From Runella rosea (lineage in GTDB: Bacteria > Bacteroidota > Bacteroidia > Cytophagales > Spirosomataceae), in contig NZ_CP030850.1 in NCBI RefSeq assembly GCF_003325355.1, positions 3,906,001 to 3,970,000 of the forward strand: DNA of 64,000 bases, given 5' to 3'. A program made the translations under genes and the position numbers. Under the pieces are notes generated by a model that saw only the letters and a program-made list of their open reading frames with translations, ran no database searches and was not told where the DNA came from. This document shows positions 10,317 through 19,247 of this stretch, one piece after another. Within the stretch, counting starts at the first letter, position 1. Each line of letters starts with the position of its first letter.

Positions 10317-10892
10317 TCATATTAACTTAAATGACATCCGATGGTAATGGCAGGGACCAAACGCCTCAATGGCGCGCCGGTGAACAGGAGTCGGATAACC
10401 CACATTTCTAGCCCAACCGTAATGCGGAAATTCTTCGGAAAGCCGCTCCATGAGGTCGTCACGATAGGTTTTTGCCAGCACCGACGCCGCCGCGATGCTC
10501 ATAAATTTGGCATCTCCTTTCACAATACAAGTATGCGCTACAAAAGGGTAAGGTGTAAAACGATTTCCATCCACCAGCAAATGTTCGGGGCGCAGTGTCA
10601 GCTGGTCCAACGCGCGATGCATGGCCAAAAAACTAGCTTTTAGAATATTGATTTGGTCAATTTCTTGATTAGAGACCTCCGCTACGGCCCAAGCTAATGC
10701 CACTTCGGTGATTTCGTTACGCAGTTGATTGCGCTGCACTTTGGTGAGCTGCTTGGAATCATTGAGCAAAGGATTCGTGTACTCTTTGGGTAAAACAACG
10801 GCCGCCGCTACCACGGGGCCCGCCAAACACCCACGGCCTACTTCGTCGAGTCCAGCTTCAATGAGATGGGGATGATAAAAAGGTTTCAGCAT
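10317..10892 (-). CDS. rnhB: Ribonuclease HII
   Basis: A 191-residue RNase HII when started at ATG 10892 (MLKPFYHPHLIEAGLDEVGRG); a longer frame from 10931 adds residues without family similarity. The enzyme cuts the RNA strand of RNA-DNA hybrids and removes single ribonucleotides. The first two acidic catalytic residues are in LDEVGRG (Asp16, Glu17); others lie in HLLVDGN and in the SIAAASVLAKTYRDD region. The gene is divergent from the exopolysaccharide operon. Confidence 0.95.
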   Translation of the reverse strand: MLKPFYHPHLIEAGLDEVGRGCLAGPVVAAAVVLPKEYTNPLLNDSKQLTKVQRNQLRNEITEVALAWAVAEVSNQEIDQINILKASFLAMHRALDQLTLRPEHLLVDGNRFTPYPFVAHTCIVKGDAKFMSIAAASVLAKTYRDDLMERLSEEFPHYGWARNVGYPTPVHRRAIEAFGPCHYHRMSFKLI

Positions 10893-10965
10893 GTTGTTTT
10901 TAGAAAATAAAACGTTTGCAATAACAGACATTCACCTTAAAACAGACGTATATAATTTAAGGTCA

Positions 10966-10973
10966 TATCTTTG
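10966..10973 (+). promoter_or_regulatory. Putative -7 element of the exopolysaccharide operon
   Basis: TATCTTTG matches the Bacteroidota -7 consensus TAnnTTTG and lies about 80 bases before the ATG of the Wza-like gene at 11052. The -33 region is weak. No other candidate is seen in the divergent gap with rnhB. Confidence 0.5.
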
Positions 10974-11051
10974 ACGTCGGCCGCAATTTGGGTCTGGCGG
11001 GCAATTTACTTAATTTTGTTTCGAGGTTATATCTCCTTTTCTATTTTTGCC

Positions 11052-11840
11052 ATGCGTTTAACATTGTTATTTATATTGTTGTGTTTTCAGGTTGTGGCCC
11101 AAAAAAGTGCCGCTGACACCCTAAAAACAGGCGGAATTATCAGTACAAACTATTTTGGGATTCCCAAAGATACCTCCGTTTATCGCATTAAAGTGGGCGA
11201 TAAACTCCGTATCCAGAGTCTAAATGCCCTCGAAATCATCTATCCGCAAGGTGGAAATATCTCGGTGGGAAATTCCCCTATGACTGGCGGACAGGCAAGC
11301 GGTACGCCCGCGTATCTCGCTACGGTAGATTTAAAAGGCCAAATCATTCTGCCTCAGGTAGGACGCATCAGCGTGACTGGACTTACCAAATCAGAAGTGG
11401 CAACTGAAATAGAAAGGCAATATCAACAATTGATAAATAATCCCGTTTTTGACGTTGAAATCACCAACCGTCGTATTCAGGTGTTAGGGGCGGTGGCTAA
11501 GCAGGGAGTCATTACGATGGATATGGAAAAAGTAACCCTGGGAGAAGTCATTGCGATGTCGGGAGGGATTGATTTCACAACCGCCGACAATTCCATTAAG
11601 CTGATTCGCACACGCTCAGGCATACAACAAGAAATCAGTTATGATGTTCGAAATCTGAGTGACCCAGCCGTGGCTAACATCCCGATTTTTGATGGCGACT
11701 ATGTGTTTGTGCCCCCATCTAAAAGCAGTTTAAGGGTGATAAAAAATCAAAAATTCTCTAGCATTGTACAACCCATTGCCCTGACTTTAAATGCCATAGC
11801 CATATTGCTGGGGCTTTACATAACCATCAGCCGAAACTGA
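11052..11840 (+). CDS. Polysaccharide export outer-membrane protein (Wza/BexD-like)
   Basis: The start at ATG 11052 gives 262 residues with a clean signal peptide (MRLTLLFILLCFQVVAQ); the frame open from 10971 has no signal at its front. A Poly_export domain (YRIKVGDKLRIQSLN) is followed by an SLBB-like region (VLGAVAKQGVITMD) and a C-terminal hydrophobic segment (SIVQPIALTLNAIAILLGLY). The family forms the outer-membrane channel or its periplasmic adaptor for exopolysaccharide. It is shorter than E. coli Wza and carries a terminal membrane helix, as is common in Bacteroidota. It heads a four-gene operon with a phosphatase, a BY-kinase and an acyltransferase. Confidence 0.88.
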   Translation: MRLTLLFILLCFQVVAQKSAADTLKTGGIISTNYFGIPKDTSVYRIKVGDKLRIQSLNALEIIYPQGGNISVGNSPMTGGQASGTPAYLATVDLKGQIILPQVGRISVTGLTKSEVATEIERQYQQLINNPVFDVEITNRRIQVLGAVAKQGVITMDMEKVTLGEVIAMSGGIDFTTADNSIKLIRTRSGIQQEISYDVRNLSDPAVANIPIFDGDYVFVPPSKSSLRVIKNQKFSSIVQPIALTLNAIAILLGLYITISRN

Positions 11841-11851
11841 TCCCACCCGCT

Positions 11852-12592
11852 ATGTTTTCGTTTTTAAAAGGTTCCAAAAGCAAATCTCCGCAGGCCGTAT
11901 CGCTGGCTGCCATCGAAAGCGATTGGCATTGCCACATCCTGCCTGGAATTGACGATGGCAGTCAGAACGAAGAACAGAGTTTAGAAATGCTGCATTATTA
12001 TGTACAAATGGGTATCAAAAAAATCGTCGCCACCCCTCACGTACGAGCCGATTTTTATAAAAACACCCACGAAACAATCACGGCCGCTTGTCAAAAAGTA
12101 CAAAAACTGATTCAATCGCATAACTTACCGTTGGTTTTGGAAGCTTCGGCAGAGTATTATGCAGATGAAAACTTTTTTGAGCTCATCACACACGGTCAAT
12201 TATTACCCATTGAAAATCAATACATTTTGTTTGAATTACCCATGCAAAACGCCAGTCTCTGGGGCGTTAAGTTGGCCGAAATGCTTCAGAAGAAGGGTTA
12301 TACGCCCCTCTTAGCCCATCCTGAGCGCTATCGTTATTGGCACAACAAACCGAAAGAATGGAGCCTTTGGAAAAACAACGGGGTCTGTTTTCAACTCAAT
12401 CTATTATCATTGACGGGGTTTTACGGCGCGGCCGAACGGCGAGCCGCCGAGCAATTGCTGGAAGCAGATTATATTGATGCCGTCGGAACGGACGCCCACG
12501 GGCTACGACATTTGCAAAAATTAAGCGAATTGACGCAAAATCCTCTCTTTGAGAACATACAACAATTACCTTTGCTCAACCGTCTGGGCTAA
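11852..12592 (+). CDS. Tyrosine-protein phosphatase, PHP type (CpsB/YwqE-like)
   Basis: A 246-residue metal-dependent phosphatase of the PHP superfamily. The first metal site is in DWHCHILPGIDDGS (His26, His28), followed by VATPHVRADFY, LLAHPERYRYW and GTDAHGLRH, the other conserved blocks. In capsule systems such enzymes remove phosphate from the tyrosine tail of the BY-kinase, letting polymerisation cycle. It lies 11 bases after the export-protein gene and 20 bases before the kinase gene, which fits that role. Confidence 0.9.
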   Translation: MFSFLKGSKSKSPQAVSLAAIESDWHCHILPGIDDGSQNEEQSLEMLHYYVQMGIKKIVATPHVRADFYKNTHETITAACQKVQKLIQSHNLPLVLEASAEYYADENFFELITHGQLLPIENQYILFELPMQNASLWGVKLAEMLQKKGYTPLLAHPERYRYWHNKPKEWSLWKNNGVCFQLNLLSLTGFYGAAERRAAEQLLEADYIDAVGTDAHGLRHLQKLSELTQNPLFENIQQLPLLNRLG

Positions 12593-12612
12593 AAAGTTTT
12601 GGTGACGCCTCT

Positions 12613-15063
12613 ATGCAGAATGAGAATAAATCGCGGGATAGATATGTAGAAGTATCCGCAGACATTGACGTAAAGCGCATCTTGCGGGTCCTTTGGAGTC
12701 GTTGGTACTGGGTTTTGGGGGCTTTAACCGTCACAACCGTTAGCTGTATTATCTTTTTACAGGTAGCCAAGCCGCGCTATGTGGCCGAAGTACTTTTGAG
12801 ATACAATGAAAAACAAACCGAAATAGATGAACTAAATAAACTCATCCAACCTGACGCCAGTGTTCAGGAATACCTAACCGAAAAATACGTTATCAAATCA
12901 GAAGAGGTCATCAACGGTGCCGTAGAGCGCCTGAAATACCCTTTTACGTTTTATAGTGAATCTACCTTCCTAACCGAAGATGTTTATCCGTTTAAGCCCT
13001 TTACGGCCGAAATCATCTCGTATGAATCGAGCGAATATGAGTACGGCAAGTTTGAAATCCAGCCCAGCGGCGTAATTACGTATAAAACAGAATTCAGCGA
13101 AGAAATCAGTCGTTTTGACTTGGCCAAAGATACCCTGATTGCGGTCAAAGGCCTTTCGTTCAAAGTCAATTCAGTGGCTACATTCACCCAAGATTACGGG
13201 TTTACTTACAATGATATTTACGCCATGCGAGAACGCATGGACAACCTGATTTACGTGGATGAAGCCGAGCATAACATGCCGATTCTGACTATTTCTTTTA
13301 CGTACCACAATCGAAAATTTACACAGGATTTTTTGCAAAACCTGATTGAATCCTACCAAAAATACAACCTCGAACAAAAGAAACGTTCTTCCAATCTGAC
13401 CATCGATTTTATTCGTGAACAAATCAAAATCTACTTTGATGCGTTGCGAAAATCATCTTCGGAACTGGAAAAGTACAAACAGGGCCGGTCAGTGCCCAAT
13501 TTACAGGCGTCGATGTCGGACGTAATGAGTCAGATTACGGGTTTCAAAACCCAAAAAAATATGCTCGAAATCCAGAAATCCTACATTAATCTTCTGGAAC
13601 AAAGCCTTTCCAACCGTTTTGAACCTATCAATATTGGCAACATTGGCCTTGACAACAACAGCGACGGCGTGCTCGTAAGGTTGGTGACGGAGCTAAACAA
13701 ACTGATTTTGGACCGAAAGGGACTCACCATAGGCAAGAACCTGAGCGTAAACAACCCCGTTGTCAAAGCCACCGACGATGAAATTGAGCACCTGCGCGAG
13801 CAAATTTTGAGTAATATCAAACTCCAACGCCAAAAAAACGAAGGCACCCTCAAAATCATCAACGAGAATTTATCCCTGCTCGAAAGCCGTATGAATGCGC
13901 TGCCTTCTGTGGAGCGCGAGTTGAGCTACCTTCAAAACGACCGCGACGTCAACGAAAAGATCTACCTTCTTCTAATCAACAAAGAAATCGAAACCTCCAT
14001 CGTGAAGGCAGGAATGCTGCCTTCCTTTACGGTGTTAACCAGAACCGATTCCTACAAAGTATATCCCCGAGCTGCCCGACTCTTATTATTATCTATTATG
14101 CTTGGTTTGCTCATAGGCATGGGCTCCATCTTTCTGGCCCGCTATCTCAACGGAAAGTTTACCGAAATTCCCAAAATCGGTCAGAATAGCAACGTCAATT
14201 TACTGGGCACTATTCATCGTTACGGGGAAAAAGTACAAAACAACGAAAAAGACCTTTTACACTTTTTAGACAATCGCTCGCTCTTTGCCGAGTCGGTCAA
14301 TAGCGTACGAACCAATCTCAATTTCCTTATCACCAGTGAGGATACGAAAGGGAAATTAATCGTGATTACCTCGGAAGTATCGGGCGAAGGAAAATCTTTT
14401 GTGACAATTAATCTGGCAACCTCGCTGACCAAAGTAGGCAAGAAAGTCTTAATTATTGTCTCAGATTTACGTCGCTCAAAACTGCATCGTTTTTTCAACA
14501 ACCCCAATAAAGTTGGACTCAGCACCTTTCTGACTGGGAAAGCCGAAGATTACCAAAAGGTGATTCAACACTCTGTGATTGAAGGTTTAGACTACATTCC
14601 TGCGGGTCCAGTGCCTTTTAATCCCACGGAACTCATTCAGAATGAACGCTTCGAAAATATGATTGAAGCCTGCCAAGAAGAATATGATTTTGTATTGATT
14701 GACACAGCTCCCATTGGTTTAGTTTCCGACAATATTCCGTTATTGAGAAAAAGTGATTTGGTGATTTTCATCATCCGTTGGCTGTATTCAAACGAAGAAT
14801 CGTATTTGCTCGCTGACCAAATCACGGAAGAATTTGACCTCAAGTCAGTGGGCGTTATTGTCAACGATTTTTACAGAGATGACCTTTATGCATCATTGGC
14901 TTCAGCTTCTTACTATGCTTCCAAGGGCTATGGTTACAGTTATAAGTACACGTATGATTACTATGGAAAATCCAACGGCTATTACACCGATGAAGGCGAA
15001 AAAGGCAAGTCGCTGTTCAAAAGAGCAGGGCAATGGATAAGAAAGCTATTCAGTCGTACCTAA
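12613..15063 (+). CDS. Polysaccharide co-polymerase and tyrosine autokinase (Wzc-like BY-kinase)
   Basis: An 816-residue fusion of a Wzz chain-length regulator and a cytoplasmic BY-kinase. Membrane helix one is near residues 33-52 (YWVLGALTVTTVSCIIFLQ), followed by a large periplasmic coiled-coil region (about 260-460) and helix two near 485-505. The kinase has Walker A in SEVSGEGKSF (near 590), Walker A-prime in VLIIVSDLRR, and Walker B in FVLIDTAPIG. The C-terminus is tyrosine-rich (SYYASKGYGYSYKYTYDYYG), the site of autophosphorylation. The adjacent PHP phosphatase is the likely partner. The stop codon abuts the start of the acyltransferase gene. Confidence 0.95.
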   Translation: MQNENKSRDRYVEVSADIDVKRILRVLWSRWYWVLGALTVTTVSCIIFLQVAKPRYVAEVLLRYNEKQTEIDELNKLIQPDASVQEYLTEKYVIKSEEVINGAVERLKYPFTFYSESTFLTEDVYPFKPFTAEIISYESSEYEYGKFEIQPSGVITYKTEFSEEISRFDLAKDTLIAVKGLSFKVNSVATFTQDYGFTYNDIYAMRERMDNLIYVDEAEHNMPILTISFTYHNRKFTQDFLQNLIESYQKYNLEQKKRSSNLTIDFIREQIKIYFDALRKSSSELEKYKQGRSVPNLQASMSDVMSQITGFKTQKNMLEIQKSYINLLEQSLSNRFEPINIGNIGLDNNSDGVLVRLVTELNKLILDRKGLTIGKNLSVNNPVVKATDDEIEHLREQILSNIKLQRQKNEGTLKIINENLSLLESRMNALPSVERELSYLQNDRDVNEKIYLLLINKEIETSIVKAGMLPSFTVLTRTDSYKVYPRAARLLLLSIMLGLLIGMGSIFLARYLNGKFTEIPKIGQNSNVNLLGTIHRYGEKVQNNEKDLLHFLDNRSLFAESVNSVRTNLNFLITSEDTKGKLIVITSEVSGEGKSFVTINLATSLTKVGKKVLIIVSDLRRSKLHRFFNNPNKVGLSTFLTGKAEDYQKVIQHSVIEGLDYIPAGPVPFNPTELIQNERFENMIEACQEEYDFVLIDTAPIGLVSDNIPLLRKSDLVIFIIRWLYSNEESYLLADQITEEFDLKSVGVIVNDFYRDDLYASLASASYYASKGYGYSYKYTYDYYGKSNGYYTDEGEKGKSLFKRAGQWIRKLFSRT

Positions 15064-16146
15064 ATGCTTAGCAAACCCAATAATTTTCATTTGATTCGCT
15101 TGTTTGCCGCCACACAAGTGGTGCTTTTGCATGCACGGTATCATTTAGCGATTGGGCTTCCACAAGGTTGGGAAATAAGTATTGACTTTCTGAAACATTT
15201 CAGTGGCGTCCCCATTTTTTTTACGGTCAGCGGTTTTTTGATTCTTTGGAGTTTTGACCGGCAGCCATCTCAATGGCTCATTTATGTCAGAAACCGGCTG
15301 TTGCGTATCTTTCCAGGATTATACGTATGCTTGTTGGTAACGATTCTTGTACTGTTGTATTTTTTAGGCACAGAACCCTTTCAACAAAACCCGCTCGGCT
15401 CGGTTATTTGGATGGTGGGGCAACTCACCCTGTTTCAATTTTACACCCCTACTTTTTTGCATGATTTTGGCGTTGGCGTTCCCAATGGTGCCCTTTGGAC
15501 CATCCCTATCGAGCTTCAGTTTTATGTTTTAGTTCCCTTCATTTGGTACGCTTGGCAGCGATGGAAGCGATGGGTTATCTGGGTTATCCTTGGGGTCTCT
15601 GTACTGTTTTACAGTCTTTTAAATACTTTTAGTTTACCCAATTCTATGCTGCATCAGCTAGCCAAAGTGAGCGTTTTTCCTTATTTATATAATTTTGGAT
15701 TTGGAATGTTATTTTATGTCTACAACCGCCAATTAAGTCCTTGGATAAAAGACCAGTTTCTCGTTTGGTTAGGCATTTATGTACTCTATATCGGCGTTTT
15801 TTTCTACACGTTCGGTTTTTATATCCCGAGCTATACGCCCAACGCTTGGGGGATGGTGGCCAATATTCTGCTTTCGTGCGTCACCATCAGCTTTGCTTTT
15901 AGTTTTCGAGCTCTTTCAACCCGCCTTTTGGGAGAAGAAGACATCTCTTACGGCATCTACATTTATCACATGATTATCATAAACATATTTGTGGAATTGG
16001 GTCTAGTAAAACAAGTTCAGTTTTATTTGGCAGCATTGCTCTGCACGTTTTTGGCAGGATTGATTTCATGGAAATGGTTTGAAAAACCTGCTTTACGGCT
16101 AAAAAACCACATTAATCCACAGGACGTTGATACATTAGGAAGTTAA
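15064..16146 (+). CDS. Acyltransferase 3 family membrane protein (O-acetylase-like)
   Basis: A 360-residue integral membrane acyltransferase with about ten helices. The family motif near the N-terminus, FHLIRLFAATQVVLLHARYH, contains the conserved His, and the R/D-containing loops (VRNRLLRIFPGLY) are typical. These enzymes acetylate or succinylate sugars of surface polysaccharides on the outer face of the inner membrane. The gene starts at the base after the kinase stop codon, so translation is probably coupled and its substrate is likely the exopolysaccharide made by this operon. The exact acyl group is not predictable. Confidence 0.9.
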   Translation: MLSKPNNFHLIRLFAATQVVLLHARYHLAIGLPQGWEISIDFLKHFSGVPIFFTVSGFLILWSFDRQPSQWLIYVRNRLLRIFPGLYVCLLVTILVLLYFLGTEPFQQNPLGSVIWMVGQLTLFQFYTPTFLHDFGVGVPNGALWTIPIELQFYVLVPFIWYAWQRWKRWVIWVILGVSVLFYSLLNTFSLPNSMLHQLAKVSVFPYLYNFGFGMLFYVYNRQLSPWIKDQFLVWLGIYVLYIGVFFYTFGFYIPSYTPNAWGMVANILLSCVTISFAFSFRALSTRLLGEEDISYGIYIYHMIIINIFVELGLVKQVQFYLAALLCTFLAGLISWKWFEKPALRLKNHINPQDVDTLGS

Positions 16147-16192
16147 AAAACCTTTTTTATTTGTTTTGGCATTGTTGTTGTTCCGCTTTTAG

Positions 16193-16212
16193 CAAGCTTG
16201 AATAAAAGCTTG
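16193..16212 (+). terminator. Small hairpin after the exopolysaccharide operon
   Basis: CAAGCTT (16193-16199) and AAGCTTG (16206-16212) form a 7-bp stem with a six-base loop, about 50 bases past the acyltransferase stop. No T run follows, so this is only a possible transcript end. The remainder of the roughly 290-base gap to the TPR gene is A/T-rich and shows no reading frame, apart from the promoter at its end. Confidence 0.3.
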
Positions 16213-16393
16213 TCAATGACTTGTCAAAAAATAAAGAAAAAAGGCGTAATTAGTCCATTTTAGCCCTTTAAGCAACCAAAAAAGACAGGGCAGCGCTAAA
16301 TAGACGAAATGACTTAACACCAAGCGGTTAAGAAAATAATTAAAAAAATTAGTGATAAATGGATAGAATTCAGGAAAAAAATAAATAGTTCTT

Positions 16394-16422
16394 TTTGACT
16401 TCCAACAGTTTTCCTAATTTTG
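16394..16422 (+). promoter_or_regulatory. Bacteroidota-type promoter of the TPR gene
   Basis: TTTG at 16394-16397 and TAATTTTG at 16415-16422 are separated by 17 bases and match the TTTG / TAnnTTTG pattern of the main Bacteroidota sigma factor. Transcription would begin near 16429, leaving a leader of only 10-20 bases. Confidence 0.65.
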
Positions 16423-16440
16423 CAGTCCAATTTGAAATCA

Positions 16441-17142
16441 ATGGTAATGAGCAACAAAGACACAGATTCTGGTTTAGAGTTCTTGGAGAGCCCGGAAGGC
16501 TTAGCGGGGGAGTTAACCAAGTTCGAGAAAAACCTCGAAAAAAACCGTAATATCTTTTTTATTGTAGGTGGCGTAATAGTAGCAGCTTTGGCAGGATGGT
16601 TGGGCTATCACTGGTATGTAAACAGCCAAGATGAGCAAGCACAAGCGGTTTTGTTCAACCCAGTATTTGCCGTAGAATCTGACTCTCTCAATAAAGCCCT
16701 CAAAGGCAGCGGCGGAAATCCTGGTTTACTGGCCATCGCTGACGAATACAGTGTTACGCCTGCGGGAAATCTGGCCAACTTTTATGCGGGTACTGCTCTT
16801 CTGAAGCAAGGTAAGTTTGACGAAGCCATTGAGCGTTTAAAATCGTTCAGTTCTTCTGATTTGCTTGTACAGGCTCGCGCTTACTCACTCATTGGCGATG
16901 CTTATATGGAAAAAAACAACGCCGAAGAAGCCATCAGCTATTATCAAAAAGCCGTTGATTATAAGCCGAATGCCTATTTTACACCTATGTACATGGTCAA
17001 GTTAGGTATCGCGTACGAAAAAGCGAAGAAGAATCAGGAGGCCATCGATGTATACGGCAAACTGATCGAAAAATATCCACAATCGTCCGAAGTTCTTAAC
17101 GCGAAGAAGTTTAAGGGCTTGCTCGAAAGTGCAGCAGAATAA
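16441..17142 (+). CDS. Tetratricopeptide repeat membrane protein
   Basis: The start is ATG 16441 (MVMSNKDTDSG); ATG 16447 is equally possible, and the short leader from the promoter slightly favours it. About 233 residues: a cytoplasmic N-terminus (LEFLESPEGLAGELTKFEKNLEKN), one membrane helix (IFFIVGGVIVAALAGWLGY), then TPR units (LLKQGKFDEAIERLKSF, SLIGDAYMEKNNAEEAISYY, KLGIAYEKAKKNQEAIDVYG). The layout resembles YfgM/BamD-like periplasmic scaffolds; similar proteins are widespread in Bacteroidota without a fixed role. A strong hairpin terminator follows. Confidence 0.85.
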   Translation: MVMSNKDTDSGLEFLESPEGLAGELTKFEKNLEKNRNIFFIVGGVIVAALAGWLGYHWYVNSQDEQAQAVLFNPVFAVESDSLNKALKGSGGNPGLLAIADEYSVTPAGNLANFYAGTALLKQGKFDEAIERLKSFSSSDLLVQARAYSLIGDAYMEKNNAEEAISYYQKAVDYKPNAYFTPMYMVKLGIAYEKAKKNQEAIDVYGKLIEKYPQSSEVLNAKKFKGLLESAAE

Positions 17143-17167
17143 TCATTTCATTATGAAATAAAACAGT

Positions 17168-17200
17168 AAGGGATAAGACTCATCGGTTTTATCCCTTTTG
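17168..17200 (+). terminator. Intrinsic terminator after the TPR gene
   Basis: AAGGGATAA at 17168-17176 pairs with TTATCCCTT at 17189-17197, with a 12-base loop, and is followed by a T-rich run (TTTTGCTTTTT). It lies 25 bases after the TPR stop codon. Confidence 0.8.
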
Positions 17201-17246
17201 CTTTTTCAACACACTTTGTCCCACATTTAACACCCCAACATTTCCC

Positions 17247-18161
17247 ATGAGTTTACTTACGGTTGGTTCCGTTGCTTTTGATGCGCTCGAAACTCCTTTT
17301 GGCAAAACGGATAAAATTATCGGCGGCGCCGCTACTTATATCACCCTTTCGGCTTCTTATTTTTCTACAAAAAACAATTTGGTCGCCGTTGTGGGAGACG
17401 ATTTCCCACAAGAAATGATTGGGTTACTCCAAGATCATGGAGTTGACACCGAAGGATTACAAATCAAACAGGGCGAGAAAACGTTCTTCTGGTCGGGCAA
17501 ATACCACAACGACATGAACAGCCGCGATACCGTTGAAGTACAACTCAACGTAATGGCAGAATTTAATCCCATCATCCCTGATTCTTACCAAGACTGTCAA
17601 TACCTGATGCTTGGCAATACCGCCCCGGCCATTCAACAAATGGTGTTGGAGCGTATCACAAAGCGCCCCAAATTGGTCATGCTCGATACCATGAATTTTT
17701 GGATGGATATCGCCATGGATGACCTTAAGTCAGTTTTGAAAATGGTAGACGTATTGACCATCAACGACGAAGAAGCACGCATCCTTTCGGGCGACTACTC
17801 ACTGCGCCGCGCCGCCAAAACCGTAATGGCGATGGGCCCTAAAACATTGATTATCAAGAAAGGAGAACACGGCGCACTGTTATTCCAAGGCGACCAAGTC
17901 TTTTTCTGTCCTGCATTGCCGTTGGAAGATGTTTTTGACCCAACGGGTGCAGGCGACACATTTGCGGGTGGTTTTATCGGTTATCTTGCCAGTACCGACG
18001 ACATCAGTTTTGAAAACATGAAACGTGCCATCGTATACGGTTCAGCAATGGCCTCTTTTTGCGTAGAAAAATTTGGTTCCGAGCGAATCGTTGGCCTGAC
18101 TCAGGAGGAGATCACCGCTCGTGTGCAGGAATTTGTACAGTTAGCACATTTCCAGATATAA
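17247..18161 (+). CDS. PfkB family carbohydrate/nucleoside kinase
   Basis: A 304-residue ribokinase-fold kinase that transfers phosphate from ATP to a sugar or nucleoside. The N-terminal GGAATYITLSASYF segment and the C-terminal signature DPTGAGDTFAGGF (near residues 232-244), with the catalytic Asp in GAGD, are clear. Bacteroidota members of this subgroup are simply labelled sugar kinase or PfkB. The substrate is not predictable from these motifs. It is followed 65 bases later by hemB, with unusual overlapping stem-loops in the gap. Confidence 0.9.
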   Translation: MSLLTVGSVAFDALETPFGKTDKIIGGAATYITLSASYFSTKNNLVAVVGDDFPQEMIGLLQDHGVDTEGLQIKQGEKTFFWSGKYHNDMNSRDTVEVQLNVMAEFNPIIPDSYQDCQYLMLGNTAPAIQQMVLERITKRPKLVMLDTMNFWMDIAMDDLKSVLKMVDVLTINDEEARILSGDYSLRRAAKTVMAMGPKTLIIKKGEHGALLFQGDQVFFCPALPLEDVFDPTGAGDTFAGGFIGYLASTDDISFENMKRAIVYGSAMASFCVEKFGSERIVGLTQEEITARVQEFVQLAHFQI

Positions 18162-18171
18162 AAAATCAGTA

Positions 18172-18216
18172 CTCTCAAGTCTGATTAAGGTCGGGCTTGA
18201 GAGATTTACCTTAATC
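18172..18216 (+). promoter_or_regulatory. Two interlocking stem-loops in the hemB leader
   Basis: Stem 1 pairs CTCTCAAG (18172-18179) with CTTGAGAG (18196-18203). Stem 2 pairs GATTAAGGT (18183-18191) with ACCTTAATC (18208-18216). Both are perfect. Because the arms interleave, only one stem can form as a simple hairpin, or both as a compact pseudoknot. The last arm ends 10 bases before the hemB ATG. No T run follows either stem, so a plain terminator is not convincing; a switch on hemB translation or the end of the pfkB transcript are both possible. Confidence 0.55.
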
Positions 18217-18226
18217 GTTCGATGTT

Positions 18227-19207
18227 ATGAATTACCCCATCATTCGCCGTCCGCGTCGCAATCGACAGTCGGAGGCCATTCGAGCCTTAGTACAAGAAAC
18301 GGCCGTATCGGTCAATGACCTCATTTATCCTATGTTTATTATGGAGGGTCAAGGCATTAAGAGTGAAGTCAAATCAATGCCAGGTATTTATCGATACTCC
18401 CTCGATACGTTGTTGGAAGAACTCAAAGAAGTAACGGATTTGGGTATCAAATGCATTGATTTATTTCCCAATTACTCAGAAGACAAAAAAGACACTTTTG
18501 CGACCGAAAGCTACCGCGAAGGCACCTTTTATCTGGACGCTCTGAAGGCGGTAAAAGACAATTTCCCCGAGTTGGCCTTGATGACCGACGTGGCGATGGA
18601 CCCATACAGCAGCGACGGGCATGATGGCTTGGTTAAAAATGGAAAAATCCTTAACGACGAAACCCTCGATATTCTCGCAAAAATGGCTGTGGCGCAAGCC
18701 CGCGCTGGCGCTGACATTCTCGGTCCGAGCGATATGATGGACGGGCGCGTTGGGTATATCCGTCAGGCATTGGATGCAGAAGGTTTTACCGACGTCAGCA
18801 TTATGTCGTATTCGGTCAAATTTGCCAGTGCTTTTTACGGCCCTTTCCGCGACGCGCTCGACTCCGCACCGCGTTTTGGCGACAAAAAAACCTATCAGAT
18901 GAACCCCGCCAACGTACGCGAAGCTCTAATCGAAGCAGCACTTGATTACGAAGAAGGTGCTGATTTTCTGATGGTTAAACCCGCATTGGCGTATTTGGAT
19001 GTTATCAAAACCTTAAATCAGAATTTTGATTTGCCCATTGCTGCCTATAATGTATCTGGAGAGTATGCCATGATTAAAGCAGCGGCCCAAAACGGATGGT
19101 TGGACGGCAACCGCGCCATGCTCGAAACTCTACTATCTATTCGTCGAGCGGGAGCCAAAATTATCCTGACGTATTTTGCCAAAGAATTTGCCCTTTTGCA
19201 AGCGTAA
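18227..19207 (+). CDS. hemB: Delta-aminolevulinic acid dehydratase (porphobilinogen synthase)
   Basis: A 326-residue enzyme that condenses two 5-aminolevulinate molecules into porphobilinogen in haem synthesis. The two active-site lysines are in SYSVKFASAFYG (near 199) and DFLMVKPALAY (near 252). The metal-binding loop reads TDVAMDPYSSDGHDG, with Asp in place of the cysteines of zinc enzymes, so this is the magnesium-type form. The gene sits alone rather than with other hem genes. Its leader holds the interlocking stems at 18172-18216. Confidence 0.97.
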   Translation: MNYPIIRRPRRNRQSEAIRALVQETAVSVNDLIYPMFIMEGQGIKSEVKSMPGIYRYSLDTLLEELKEVTDLGIKCIDLFPNYSEDKKDTFATESYREGTFYLDALKAVKDNFPELALMTDVAMDPYSSDGHDGLVKNGKILNDETLDILAKMAVAQARAGADILGPSDMMDGRVGYIRQALDAEGFTDVSIMSYSVKFASAFYGPFRDALDSAPRFGDKKTYQMNPANVREALIEAALDYEEGADFLMVKPALAYLDVIKTLNQNFDLPIAAYNVSGEYAMIKAAAQNGWLDGNRAMLETLLSIRRAGAKIILTYFAKEFALLQA

Positions 19208-19247
19208 AGTGCAACAATTTTCGGCTTTTCTAAGCGTTTAGACATGT

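Noticed and set aside
16147-16393. tRNA or small RNA behind the acyltransferase gene
   Set aside because: The sequence is A/T-rich without a cloverleaf pattern or a conserved T-loop; only a weak hairpin is present.
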